Source of the DNA: Anaerolineae bacterium | GTDB lineage: Bacteria > Chloroflexota > Anaerolineae > 4572-78 > J111 | Length of the DNA stretch: 32,359 nucleotides | NCBI GenBank assembly: GCA_023151115.1 | Contig: JAKLJP010000063.1 | Location: 1-32,359, forward strand | Direction of reading: 5' to 3' | Shown: positions 8,026 through 16,271 of the stretch, one piece after another | How the letters are laid out: the number at the start of each line of letters is the position of its first letter | How positions within the stretch are numbered: the first letter of the stretch is position 1 | Notes under the pieces: generated by a model | Databases searched by the model: none | What the model was told of the DNA's origin: nothing | Seen by the model: only the letters and a program-made list of their open reading frames with translations | Program-made: the position numbers and the translations under genes

Positions 8026-8934
8026 ATGAGGCAAATGGCTGAGTCTACTCAAAAAACTGAACTCTTTGAAAGTTACCGCCCGCTGCTGTTTTCTATCGCC
8101 TATCGTATGTTGGGCAGCGTGATGGAGGCGGAAGATATTGTGCAAGATGCTTATCTACGTTTTGAGGCCACCCCGCTTGGCGGGATCCAATCGCCCAAGG
8201 CGTTTTTGTCCACCGTAACGACCCGCCTCTGCCTGGATCATCTGAAATCGGCCAGGGCGCAGCGAGAAAGTTATTTCGGCTCCTGGCTGCCGGAACCCCT
8301 ACTCACCGACGAGTCAACCACAGCCCTGGTCAACAAACACGAAATGATTTCGATGGCGTTTTTGGTGCTGCTGGAAAATCTCTCGCCGCTGGAACGGGCC
8401 GTGTTTTTGCTGCGCGAGGTGTTTGATTACAGTTATGCCGAAATTGCCCAAATTGTGGAGAAGAGCGAGGCCAATTGCCGCCAGCTTTATCATCGCGCCA
8501 AACAATACCTGGTGCAGCGCCGACCTCGCTTTGCGGTTGTCTCCAGCAATCAGGGCAAATTGATCAGCGAATTTTTACAAGCAGTTCAAACCGGCAGCCT
8601 TGAGACGCTTACCCAAGTGTTGACCGAAGACGTCACCCTCTGGCCCGATGGCGGCGGCAAAGTCCCGGCTGCGCCTCGGCCCTTAGTGGGCCGTGATAGG
8701 GTGGTTCGGTTACTACTGAGAGGGTTTCGTAAACTACTGCTTAACCTAAACATTGAAACGGTTGAGATTAATGGCGCTTTGTCGCTTTTGTTGTGGGCCG
8801 AAGATAAAGTGATCTGTGTGGTGAACTTTGCCGGCGATGGAACTCGCATTGGCGAGATTCGGAGTGTCTGGAATCCAGAGAAATTACAACATCTTCAAGA
8901 CCTCAATTCAAAATCCGCTTCTGTCAGCAGTTGA
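8026..8934 (+). CDS. ECF41-group RNA polymerase sigma factor (SigJ-like)
   Basis: A 302-aa sigma factor. Region 2 spans about residues 12-80 (YRMLGSVMEAEDIVQDAYLRF), region 4 about 108-165 and a SnoaL-like NTF2 fold about 175-295. Both ECF41 hallmarks are present: WLPEP at residues 87-91 between regions 2 and 4, and DGGGK at 208-212 in the extension. In this group the C-terminal fold replaces an anti-sigma factor and controls activity. Two in-frame ATGs lie at 8026 and 8035; GAGG precedes the second, so the protein may be three residues shorter. The partner gene and target promoter lie directly upstream. The signal sensed is unknown. Confidence 0.93.
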   Translation: MRQMAESTQKTELFESYRPLLFSIAYRMLGSVMEAEDIVQDAYLRFEATPLGGIQSPKAFLSTVTTRLCLDHLKSARAQRESYFGSWLPEPLLTDESTTALVNKHEMISMAFLVLLENLSPLERAVFLLREVFDYSYAEIAQIVEKSEANCRQLYHRAKQYLVQRRPRFAVVSSNQGKLISEFLQAVQTGSLETLTQVLTEDVTLWPDGGGKVPAAPRPLVGRDRVVRLLLRGFRKLLLNLNIETVEINGALSLLLWAEDKVICVVNFAGDGTRIGEIRSVWNPEKLQHLQDLNSKSASVSS

Positions 8935-8967
8935 CCGTTCATCTGGACGCCCACCTTTGGCTCCCGT

Positions 8968-10242
8968 TTGATGACGCCTGCTTTATCTTTGCTTAAAGCA
9001 GCCAACTGGCTTAAACTGGGACGAATGAAACGCCTGCCGCTGTACACGTTTTTGGCCGCCAACGCCATCTCGATGATCGGCAATAACCTGACCATGGTCG
9101 CCGTACCCTGGTTTGTTCTGGAAACCACCGGCAGCGCGGCCAAAACCGGGCTGGTCGGTTTTTTTACGGCCTTGCCGGCAGTGCTGGCGGCTTTTTTCGG
9201 CGGTACACTGGTGGACCGGCTGGGCTACAAGCGGATGAGCATTATCTCCGATTTAGCCAGCGGCGTGACCGTGGCTATGATTCCGCTCCTTTATCTCGGC
9301 ATTGGCCTGCAATTCTGGCAGTTGCTGCTGCTGGTCTTTTTGAGCGCCCTGCTCGATGCGCCGGGCAATACCGCTCGCCAGGCGCTGCTGCCCGACCTGG
9401 CCGCCCTCACGGCTACCCCGCCGGAACGAGTCAACGCCTGGCAGCAAACAATCCAACGATTGGCGATCTTGATTGGGCCGGCGGTGGCGGGCTTGCTGAT
9501 TACTTGGCTGGGCAGCAGCCAGGTACTCTGGCTCGATGCGGCCAGTTTTATGGTTTCGGCGCTGCTCTTTGCCCTGGCTATGCCGGCGGGACAGGTTAAA
9601 GCTGAAATGGGTACGGCCTACCTGGAAGAACTGCGCGCTGGCTTGCGCTTTGTCCGTCGGTCCCGTTTAATTTTTGCCCTGATTGTGACCGTCGCCATTA
9701 CCAATTTTCTCGACTCGCCGCTGTTTGCGGTGATCATGCCGGTTTACGCCAAACAGATTTATGGCGGCGCCGCCCAATTAGGACTGCTGCTCTCGACCTT
9801 TGGCGCGGGGGCCGTGATGAGCGGGTTGGTATTTGGGGCGGTGGGCCACCGTTTGCCCCGCCGCATTACGTTCATTGCGCTGTTTGTTTTGGTGGGGCTG
9901 CCTTTTTGGTTGTTGGCTTTGGCCCCACCCTTTCCGGTAGCAGTGGCGGCTTTGCTGTGGACCGGCCTGGCCGCCGGTCCGCTCAACCCGTTGTTGATGA
10001 CTGTCTTCCAGGAAAGAATACCGGCCGAGATGCGGGGGCGAGTGTTTGGCATGCTGATGGCTATTGCTCTGGTGGCTGCGCCGCTGGGCATGGTGCTGAC
10101 CGGCTACCTGGTGGAAAATCTAACCGTCACTACGACCCTCCTGATTATCGCCGCCTGTTATCTGCTGGTCACGCTAGGGCAACTGTTTAACCCAGCCCTG
10201 CGCGAGATGGACAGCCCACCGGCTGCTCCCAACTATGTTTAA
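8968..10242 (+). CDS. Major facilitator superfamily transporter (MFS_3/EntS-like exporter)
   Basis: A 424-aa integral membrane protein with about twelve hydrophobic segments. It carries the MFS loop signature between helices 2 and 3 (GGTLVDRLGYKRM) and a repeat-like second half (GAVGHRLPRR). The sequence best resembles the MFS_3/EntS group of drug or siderophore exporters. The start is unclear: TTG at 8968, ATG at 8971, or ATG at 9025 just before MKRLPLYTFLAANAIS, where the first membrane helix begins. None has a strong ribosome site. It lies 33 bp after the sigma gene and overlaps trmL by 8 bp, so it may belong to the ECF41 operon. Substrate unknown. Confidence 0.85.
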   Translation: MMTPALSLLKAANWLKLGRMKRLPLYTFLAANAISMIGNNLTMVAVPWFVLETTGSAAKTGLVGFFTALPAVLAAFFGGTLVDRLGYKRMSIISDLASGVTVAMIPLLYLGIGLQFWQLLLLVFLSALLDAPGNTARQALLPDLAALTATPPERVNAWQQTIQRLAILIGPAVAGLLITWLGSSQVLWLDAASFMVSALLFALAMPAGQVKAEMGTAYLEELRAGLRFVRRSRLIFALIVTVAITNFLDSPLFAVIMPVYAKQIYGGAAQLGLLLSTFGAGAVMSGLVFGAVGHRLPRRITFIALFVLVGLPFWLLALAPPFPVAVAALLWTGLAAGPLNPLLMTVFQERIPAEMRGRVFGMLMAIALVAAPLGMVLTGYLVENLTVTTTLLIIAACYLLVTLGQLFNPALREMDSPPAAPNYV

Positions 10243-10693
10243 CGTGGTCCTGGTTGAACCGGAAATTCCTCAAAATACGGGCAACATCGCCCGGCTGTGC
10301 GCCGCGGCGGAGATGCAGTTGATCATCGCCGGCAAGCCCAGCTTTGTGCTGCACGACAGCCATCTCAAACGAGCCGGACTGGACTATTGGGAGTATGTGC
10401 GCCTCAAACACGAGCCTGATTTGGCGGCCTTCCTGGCCGGGCTGGATATGACCCGCACCTACCTGCTGACCACCAAAGCCAAAGGCCGGCCCTATACTCT
10501 GATTCACCCCCAACCCGGCGATTTTTTTCTGTTTGGCCGTGAAACCGGCGGCTTGCCCCAACGGCTGCTGGAAGATTATCCGGCGGCCTGCTACACCATC
10601 CCTATGAAAAACCCCCAGGTGCGCAGCCTGAACTTAGCCACCAGCGTGGGTATTGTCATGTACCATATGCTGGCACTGCATAATTTTGGCTGA
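10235..10693 (+). CDS. trmL: tRNA (cytidine/uridine-2'-O-)-methyltransferase TrmL
   Basis: A 152-aa SPOUT methyltransferase of the TrmL/YibK type. It 2'-O-methylates the wobble nucleotide 34 of certain leucine tRNAs using S-adenosylmethionine. The three SpoU motifs are present: NTGNIAR (residues 14-20), FGRETGGLP (100-108) and IPMKNPQVRSLNLATSVGI (122-140), which form the knot. Length is normal for the family, with no extra RNA-binding domain. The ATG lies inside the end of the transporter gene (8-bp overlap), indicating translational coupling. The stop is followed after 9 bp by the convergent end of a kinase gene, with no visible terminator between them. Confidence 0.93.
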   Translation: MFNVVLVEPEIPQNTGNIARLCAAAEMQLIIAGKPSFVLHDSHLKRAGLDYWEYVRLKHEPDLAAFLAGLDMTRTYLLTTKAKGRPYTLIHPQPGDFFLFGRETGGLPQRLLEDYPAACYTIPMKNPQVRSLNLATSVGIVMYHMLALHNFG

Positions 10694-10702
10694 CAGCACG
10701 GC

Positions 10703-13141
10703 TCAAGGCTCTAACGTTTGTGAGGGATAGTGGTTGAGGGCCTCCCGCACTTTATGGGTCAGGGTTGTCGGCGAAAAGGGTTTGGAAATGAACATAACTT
10801 CGGAGTTCATCAGGTCAAACTGCATCATCACGTTGTCGGTGTAGCCGGAGGAAAACAGAATTTTGGTTTGAGGGTACAGTTTGGTCACGGCTTCAGCCAG
10901 GGTTTTGCCGTTCATGTTGGGCATAATCACATCGGTCAGCAATAGGTGGATTTGGCCCTGATGCGCTTGAGCCAGTTGCAGCGCTTCTTTGCCGTTGGCC
11001 GCCTCCAGGACCAGGTAGCCCTGCCGGCGCAGCACTTTGACCGCTAATTCGCGCACGGCCGGCTCATCTTCGACCAACAAAATTGTTTCTCCACCGCCTG
11101 ACAAGCGCCGGACCGGCGAAAGCTGCTCTGGCTGATGGCCCGCCATCAGCAACCGAGGCAAATATATTTTGAAAGTGGTGCCGTAGTTCAGCTCGCTGTA
11201 CACCCAAATATGGCCGCCGCTCTGTTTGATAATGCCAAAGACGGTGGCCAGGCCCAGCCCGGTGCCCCAGCCCACTTCCTTGGTGGTAAAAAACGGTTCA
11301 AAAATATGCTGCTTGACCTCATCCGCCATGCCAATGCCGTTATCACTAACCGCCAGCATAACATAATCGCCGGGAGCAACGTCGGCATGCTGGCGGGTGT
11401 AGCTCTGGTCGAGGTTGACATTGGCCGTTTCGATGGTTAGTTTGCCGCCCTGGGGCATGGCATCACGGGCATTAACGACCAGATTTAAGATAACCTGGTC
11501 AATTTGAGAGGGGTCTATCTTCACCGGCCATAAATCCGGGACCAATTTGGTTTCAAGGGCAATATCCTCGCCGATGATCCGGTGCAGTATCTTGCTCATT
11601 TCGGTCACAACCATATTGAGATAGAGTACCTTTGGCTCAACATGTTGCTTGCGGCTAAAAGCCAGAAGTTGGCGAGTCAGATTGGCGGCGCGTCCGCCTG
11701 AGTCAATAATCTTGTCCAACGACTCATGGAGTGAGCTATCCAGAGGAATTTCGCTTTTGATCAAGGCGCTGAAGCCATTAATCACCGTCAAAATGTTATT
11801 AAAATCGTGGGCTATCCCGGCGGTCAGACGGCCCACAGCTTCCATCTTTTGGGCCTGGCGATATTGCTCCTCTAACTGCTGTTCGCGGGTGACGTCGTGT
11901 TTTACGCCCACATAGTTAACAATTACCCCATTTTCATCTCTAACCGGCGTAATGGTTTCTTCCTCAGTATAAAAGCTGCCATCTTTACGGCGGTTGATGA
12001 TGCGCCCGCGCCAGACGCCTCCGGCGCTGATGGTGGCCCACATATCCCGATAATAAGCCTCATCCTGTTTGCCGCTTTTGAGAAAGCGTGGATTCTGCCC
12101 CATCGCTTCGGCCCGGCTGTAGCCGGTGATTCGTTCAAAGGCTGGATTGACATAGATAATATTACCGGCAACGTCGGTGATGACGATACTTTCGGCCGTC
12201 TGCTCAATGGCGGCGCTCAGTTGCCGCTGTTCGCTATCCAGTTGAACCCGCGCCAGAGCCACGCTAATCTGGTCGGCCACACTCCAGGCCAGGTTGATTT
12301 CGGCGCTGGAGAATTGGCGGGGCGGGGCAACTTCGAGAATTAAACTGCCCACAATAATGCTGTTTCGGGTCAGCGGTAGAACAAGGAGCGGGGCGGCCTG
12401 GGTTGGGGGGAGGGGTAGGGTTTGCGGGCTATTGGACTGAGTGTCTATAGCAAGCGGGGTTTTTTGGATTAGCAGGTGCTGGAAGACGGAATTGTGGGCA
12501 ATGGGCAGGGTGGTATGCAGCCGGGATGGCTGGCCGTCGCCGGTAAATTCGGCCACTATCGTCGCCTCGGTTTTTTCGGCATTAAACATGGCCGCGCTGA
12601 CTCGCGCAGCGTTAAAGGCAGGGGCCAATTCGCGGCAGGCCGTTTCCAGAATTTCTTCGGCCAAGCCGCTGACCGAAGCGGCAATGATGCGGTTAAGTAA
12701 GGAGAGTTCCCGGTTGCGCTGGCGGGCTTCATCTTCAGCCCGGCGGCGCTCAACAATGTAGCCCCATTCACGCAAGACACGTTGAACGATACGCGGCATA
12801 GCCAGTAAGGTCACTTCAGACTTGACCACATAATCCAGCGCGCCGGCCTTCATCGCCTCAACCGCAACCTGCTCGTTACCGTGGCTGGTCATCACTATAA
12901 CGGGATAGTTGGCGTTGATTTGGTCGGCTGTTAATAGTTCAATGCCGTCTCCATCGGGCAGAAACCAGTCGGTGATAATTAGGTCGGGGGCCAGTTCGAT
13001 GAGCAGGTGGGTTGCTTCGCGCAGGGTGCGAGCCACAATCAGTTCAATCGGTGGCGTTTGTTCTTCAAAAGAGCGGCTGATAAGGGCAACATGCGCCTCT
13101 TCGTCTTCAACCAGCAGGATACGGATGATTTTCTCAGGCAT
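10703..13141 (-). CDS. Hybrid histidine kinase: receiver-GAF-PAS-HisKA-HATPase-receiver
   Basis: An 812-aa cytoplasmic kinase counted from the ATG at 13141. An upstream GTG at 13183 is less likely because the receiver begins right after MPEKIIR. Domain order: receiver (1-120, Asp58), GAF (about 145-300), PAS/PAC (about 310-425), HisKA with His445 (GIAHDFNN), HATPase (about 540-665, with DNGIGM and GTGLGLA intact) and a C-terminal receiver (about 685-805, Asp737, Lys787). There is no membrane segment. The final receiver suggests an internal phosphorelay. It is the last gene of a minus-strand run after an Rcp1-like receiver (59-bp gap) and a membrane kinase. The first receiver lets it take input from another kinase. 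Confidence 0.92.
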   Translation of the reverse strand: MPEKIIRILLVEDEEAHVALISRSFEEQTPPIELIVARTLREATHLLIELAPDLIITDWFLPDGDGIELLTADQINANYPVIVMTSHGNEQVAVEAMKAGALDYVVKSEVTLLAMPRIVQRVLREWGYIVERRRAEDEARQRNRELSLLNRIIAASVSGLAEEILETACRELAPAFNAARVSAAMFNAEKTEATIVAEFTGDGQPSRLHTTLPIAHNSVFQHLLIQKTPLAIDTQSNSPQTLPLPPTQAAPLLVLPLTRNSIIVGSLILEVAPPRQFSSAEINLAWSVADQISVALARVQLDSEQRQLSAAIEQTAESIVITDVAGNIIYVNPAFERITGYSRAEAMGQNPRFLKSGKQDEAYYRDMWATISAGGVWRGRIINRRKDGSFYTEEETITPVRDENGVIVNYVGVKHDVTREQQLEEQYRQAQKMEAVGRLTAGIAHDFNNILTVINGFSALIKSEIPLDSSLHESLDKIIDSGGRAANLTRQLLAFSRKQHVEPKVLYLNMVVTEMSKILHRIIGEDIALETKLVPDLWPVKIDPSQIDQVILNLVVNARDAMPQGGKLTIETANVNLDQSYTRQHADVAPGDYVMLAVSDNGIGMADEVKQHIFEPFFTTKEVGWGTGLGLATVFGIIKQSGGHIWVYSELNYGTTFKIYLPRLLMAGHQPEQLSPVRRLSGGGETILLVEDEPAVRELAVKVLRRQGYLVLEAANGKEALQLAQAHQGQIHLLLTDVIMPNMNGKTLAEAVTKLYPQTKILFSSGYTDNVMMQFDLMNSEVMFISKPFSPTTLTHKVREALNHYPSQTLEP

Positions 13142-13200
13142 AGTTATATTTTTCCAGGGTGCGGTCAGTGGGTAGAAGCCCACAGTTTAACATCAGAATT

Positions 13201-13659
13201 TCAACGGGTGGGGGAGCTGTTCCAATCTAACCAGTATTTACCCAACGCCTCGATGAGCTGGATAAGCTCTTCAAATTCGGCGGGTTTGACTAGATAACTA
13301 TTGGCATGGCGTTTATAAGCGTTCATTATATCGGACTCGGCGGCCGAGGTGGTCAGAATGATAACCGGAATTTGTTTAATATCAGGGTAAGATTTTATTT
13401 CTGCCAGCACTTGCAAGCCATCTACGCGGGGCAGGCGCAAGTCTAACAAAACAATGCGAGGTCGAGGGCTTTGCTGCGGGTCGGCGTAGTGGCCGCGGCG
13501 AAAAAGATAATCCAGGGCGGCTTCGCCGTCGGTCAGGTGAACTATTTTGAGGTCAGTCCGGCAAACTTCAAAACTACGGAGGACGAGTTCGGCATGGGCC
13601 GGGTTATCTTCTACCAACAAAATAGAAGGGGGAACCGGCTCTACTTCCGCGGTTTTCAT
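13201..13659 (-). CDS. Single-domain response regulator (Rcp1-like)
   Basis: A 152-aa receiver with no output domain. It has Asp18, phospho-acceptor Asp73, Thr103 and Lys125. The long loop after strand 2 (YLFRRGHYADPQQSPRP) and the LLDLRLPRVDGLQVL strand are typical of Rcp1-type receivers, which pair with phytochrome-like or PAS/GAF kinases. It lies between two kinase genes, 79 bp after the membrane kinase and 59 bp before the hybrid kinase. It may shuttle phosphate between them. The role is inferred from position. Confidence 0.9.
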   Translation of the reverse strand: MKTAEVEPVPPSILLVEDNPAHAELVLRSFEVCRTDLKIVHLTDGEAALDYLFRRGHYADPQQSPRPRIVLLDLRLPRVDGLQVLAEIKSYPDIKQIPVIILTTSAAESDIMNAYKRHANSYLVKPAEFEELIQLIEALGKYWLDWNSSPTR

Positions 13660-13738
13660 AAATTTTTCCCTATCGCAAATAACTAACGTTAACCATAAGA
13701 CTCATTATAACGGATGGCGCTGAGGGCGCACAAGCGTA

Positions 13739-15472
13739 CTAAAAGGTTAACGGCAGGGTGAAATAGAAGGTACTGCCCTGGCCCGGCCCGTCGGACTCTA
13801 CCCAAATCCGTCCCCCGTGAACCTCGACAATACGTTTGACCAGGGCCAGACCTACGCCGGTGCCTTCAGTATTCTGCTCAAGCCGCTCAAACAGGCCAAA
13901 TATCCGCTGATGGTAGCGTGCGGCAATGCCGCTGCCGTTGTCTCGTACAAAAAAGATAGGTTCGCCCTCATCCTCTCTAACGCCGATATCTACGCAAGGA
14001 GCCGGCTGATCGCCCATAAACTTAATTGCATTATCAATCAGGTTTTGGAACACTTCTACCAGGCGAGGCCGGTCGCCCGAAACAAGGGGCAGGTTGGGGG
14101 CGATGTTGACCTGCGCCCCACGCGCTTCAATTTGGCCGGCCACCAATTGGCTGGCCTCGCGGGCCAGCTCGGCCACCGATACAGTTTGGGGTGGGTTCAT
14201 CAGGCGGCCAATCCGAGAAAGCTCAAGCAGGTCATCGAGCAGATTTTGCATTTTGGTAGTCGCCTCACGGATGTGCTGAAAATCGTGCTGCATTCGCTCA
14301 GTATTGCCGGCAGCGATGTCTTTTTCCAGCCAGCCAAGAAAGCCTTTGATGGTGACCAGCGGCGACTTGAGATCGTGCGAGACAGTGTAGGTGAAGCGTT
14401 CCAGTTCCGCGTTTTTGGCTTCCAATTCTTTAATCAGGGCCTCTCGTTCTTCTTCCGCCTGCTTGCGCTCGGTAATGTCGCGGGCAAAGCCGGTAGTGCC
14501 GAGCACTTGCCCTTTCTCGTCCAGAATGGGCCTTTTGTAAGTTTCAAACCACTTGGCCTGACCCTGGTCAAACATAATTTCCTCGATGGTCTTTTGGCTT
14601 TTGCTCTCGATGATTTCCTGATCGTCGGCGCGATATTTTTCGGCCAATTCCTTTTGGGTCAGATCAAAATCTGTTTTGCCGATGACAGTTTGGATGCTCG
14701 GCATGCCCGCGGCGCGCGCAAGGGGTTCGTTGACGGTCAGAAAGCGGCCTTCGAGGTCTTTCAGCCAGACCTGAAACGGCAGGTTGTTAAGGATTGCCCG
14801 CAGATAGGCCTCACTTTGGCGCAGAATTTGCTCCTGCTGTTCCAATTGCCGGGTATAAGTTTGTAATTGGCGATGAGCCTCAAGCAGGGCCGCTTCATGA
14901 CGGCGTGCCTGTTCTGCATTTTCGATGAGGTTGTTCATCAGTACTTGCGTGAGCGCAGCCGTCAGGGCCAGGATAATGGCAATGGTGATTAAATCGTCAT
15001 AGCTGGTCAAAAAGCTCAATTGAGAATTTATCAACCCATTAACTTCAGCATACACAATGAGGGCAATCGCGCCGAAACTCAGCCATGCAAAAATAAAAGG
15101 GGCCTGCTTCCCCAACAGCAGACCCGCCAGAATGATGACCGCCGGATAACACAGCATCCCAATATCATGGATGCCCAGGTTGTTAACCAGGATAACATAG
15201 CTGACGATTACCAGCCCCAGCAGCGGAACCACAAATCGAGGCAGGGTGAGGCGGCCGCGCCGGGTTAGCCCAAGCGAAACCGCGCTGACAAGCCCTAAAA
15301 GAACCAGCGCCCCCAGGTTTTGTCCATTCATTGTCAGCCAGTCGTCAATCATTAAAAAAACTGAGGCCGCCAGCAGAATCAATAAAATGATATTCAGCGT
15401 GGCGGCCATTTGATTTTTTTCATGATCTTCCCCATCGGGTCGGATTGAAAATCTGTTTAGCCAGTTAAGCAT
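13739..15472 (-). CDS. Membrane PAS-domain sensor histidine kinase
   Basis: A 577-aa kinase. The N-terminal part has about six hydrophobic segments (near 24-43, 52-69, 80-97, 105-121, 125-144 and 159-179), then a coiled coil (185-220), a PAS/PAC domain (about 222-336) and a HisKA box with His366 (YTVSHDLKSPL). The HATPase domain has intact N (NLIDNAIKF), G1 (DNGSGI) and G2 (GTGVGLAL) boxes. The kinase core resembles the phytochrome/NtrY-like family. AGGAG stands eleven bases before the ATG. It starts 18 bp after kptA, so they probably share a transcript. The membrane part has no recognisable ligand-binding fold. Confidence 0.92.
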   Translation of the reverse strand: MLNWLNRFSIRPDGEDHEKNQMAATLNIILLILLAASVFLMIDDWLTMNGQNLGALVLLGLVSAVSLGLTRRGRLTLPRFVVPLLGLVIVSYVILVNNLGIHDIGMLCYPAVIILAGLLLGKQAPFIFAWLSFGAIALIVYAEVNGLINSQLSFLTSYDDLITIAIILALTAALTQVLMNNLIENAEQARRHEAALLEAHRQLQTYTRQLEQQEQILRQSEAYLRAILNNLPFQVWLKDLEGRFLTVNEPLARAAGMPSIQTVIGKTDFDLTQKELAEKYRADDQEIIESKSQKTIEEIMFDQGQAKWFETYKRPILDEKGQVLGTTGFARDITERKQAEEEREALIKELEAKNAELERFTYTVSHDLKSPLVTIKGFLGWLEKDIAAGNTERMQHDFQHIREATTKMQNLLDDLLELSRIGRLMNPPQTVSVAELAREASQLVAGQIEARGAQVNIAPNLPLVSGDRPRLVEVFQNLIDNAIKFMGDQPAPCVDIGVREDEGEPIFFVRDNGSGIAARYHQRIFGLFERLEQNTEGTGVGLALVKRIVEVHGGRIWVESDGPGQGSTFYFTLPLTF

Positions 15473-15490
15473 ATAATTTTCTCCTGGGGC

Positions 15491-16054
15491 TTAACAGTTA
15501 GATTGAGGCGGGTCTAAAAACGAGATATATGCCGCCGGCACATGCTCCGTTAACCAGACGCCATTGGCTGATTGGTAAAAAATATGACCGGCCCGGTGCA
15601 TCTGGCCGCTGTGGACCTGCAAAATGACCGGCCGGCCTCGACGCGCTCCCACTTTGGCGGCAGTGGTCACATCGGCCGATAAGTGAACGTGGTGACGCTT
15701 GCCCTTGAGCAGCCCTTTTTCTTCAATTGCCGGTAAAAAACGCTCGACCGTGCCGTGATACAGAACCTCCGGCGGCTCAAGTGGTTTGTACCCCAACTCT
15801 ACTTCAATGGAATGGCCCTGGTTGGCTCGAATGTGCTGGCCATCCTCGCTGAACGAGAAGCGTTGTTTATCATTCGTGACGACTATCGTCTCAAGCTCTG
15901 CTAGTGAAAGCGGGAAACCATGCTGTTCGCATTGCCGAAGCAGTTCCACCACCGACGCCCATCCTGCCCCATCTAAGGTCAGGCCAATGGTCTCAGGCTT
16001 GTGTCGCAGTACCAGGCTCAAAAATTTGCTGATTTTGATGGTTCGATTTGCCAT
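15491..16054 (-). CDS. kptA: RNA 2'-phosphotransferase Tpt1/KptA
   Basis: A 187-aa enzyme that removes an internal RNA 2'-phosphate by transferring it to NAD+, as Tpt1 does after tRNA splicing. The family signature residues are visible: Arg17-His18 (LVLRHKPE), Arg76 in RANQGHS, His100 (YHGT), HHVHLSAD (121-128) and the GRRGRPVIL strand. I chose the ATG at 16054 because the family motif begins at once after it; a longer reading to 16093 adds residues without support. It is the first gene of a minus-strand run that continues, 18 bp later, into a membrane histidine kinase. Bacterial KptA has no settled role, and this neighbourhood is unusual. Confidence 0.92.
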   Translation of the reverse strand: MANRTIKISKFLSLVLRHKPETIGLTLDGAGWASVVELLRQCEQHGFPLSLAELETIVVTNDKQRFSFSEDGQHIRANQGHSIEVELGYKPLEPPEVLYHGTVERFLPAIEEKGLLKGKRHHVHLSADVTTAAKVGARRGRPVILQVHSGQMHRAGHIFYQSANGVWLTEHVPAAYISFLDPPQSNC

Positions 16055-16224
16055 TACGTTCTGTCTAATTCTAATATAATACTCGAAAACCACACGAGAG
16101 GCGAGTATAGCTTACAAAACTTACTTTGGTTAGAATCTCTGCGGCTGGAGCAGGTTGAATGGCAACCTTAATTGGCAAGGGGATTGATTTTGAGCGGCGT
16201 TTTGATTGTGAATTGGCGGGGAAG

Positions 16225-16265
16225 AAAAAGAGCTGACAGGTACACACGGGAAGCCCTGTCAGCTC
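16225..16265 (-). terminator. Rho-independent terminator of rimO
   Basis: Perfect 11-bp arms (16230-16240 and 16255-16265) with a 14-nt loop lie just past the rimO stop. On the minus strand the stem is followed by a run of five T (16225-16229). Confidence 0.8.
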
Positions 16266-16271
16266 TGGTGA

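Noticed and set aside
13817..14866. A 349-codon open frame antisense to the membrane kinase
   Set aside because: The minus-strand kinase has intact PAS, HisKA and HATPase motifs; the plus frame has no recognisable features.
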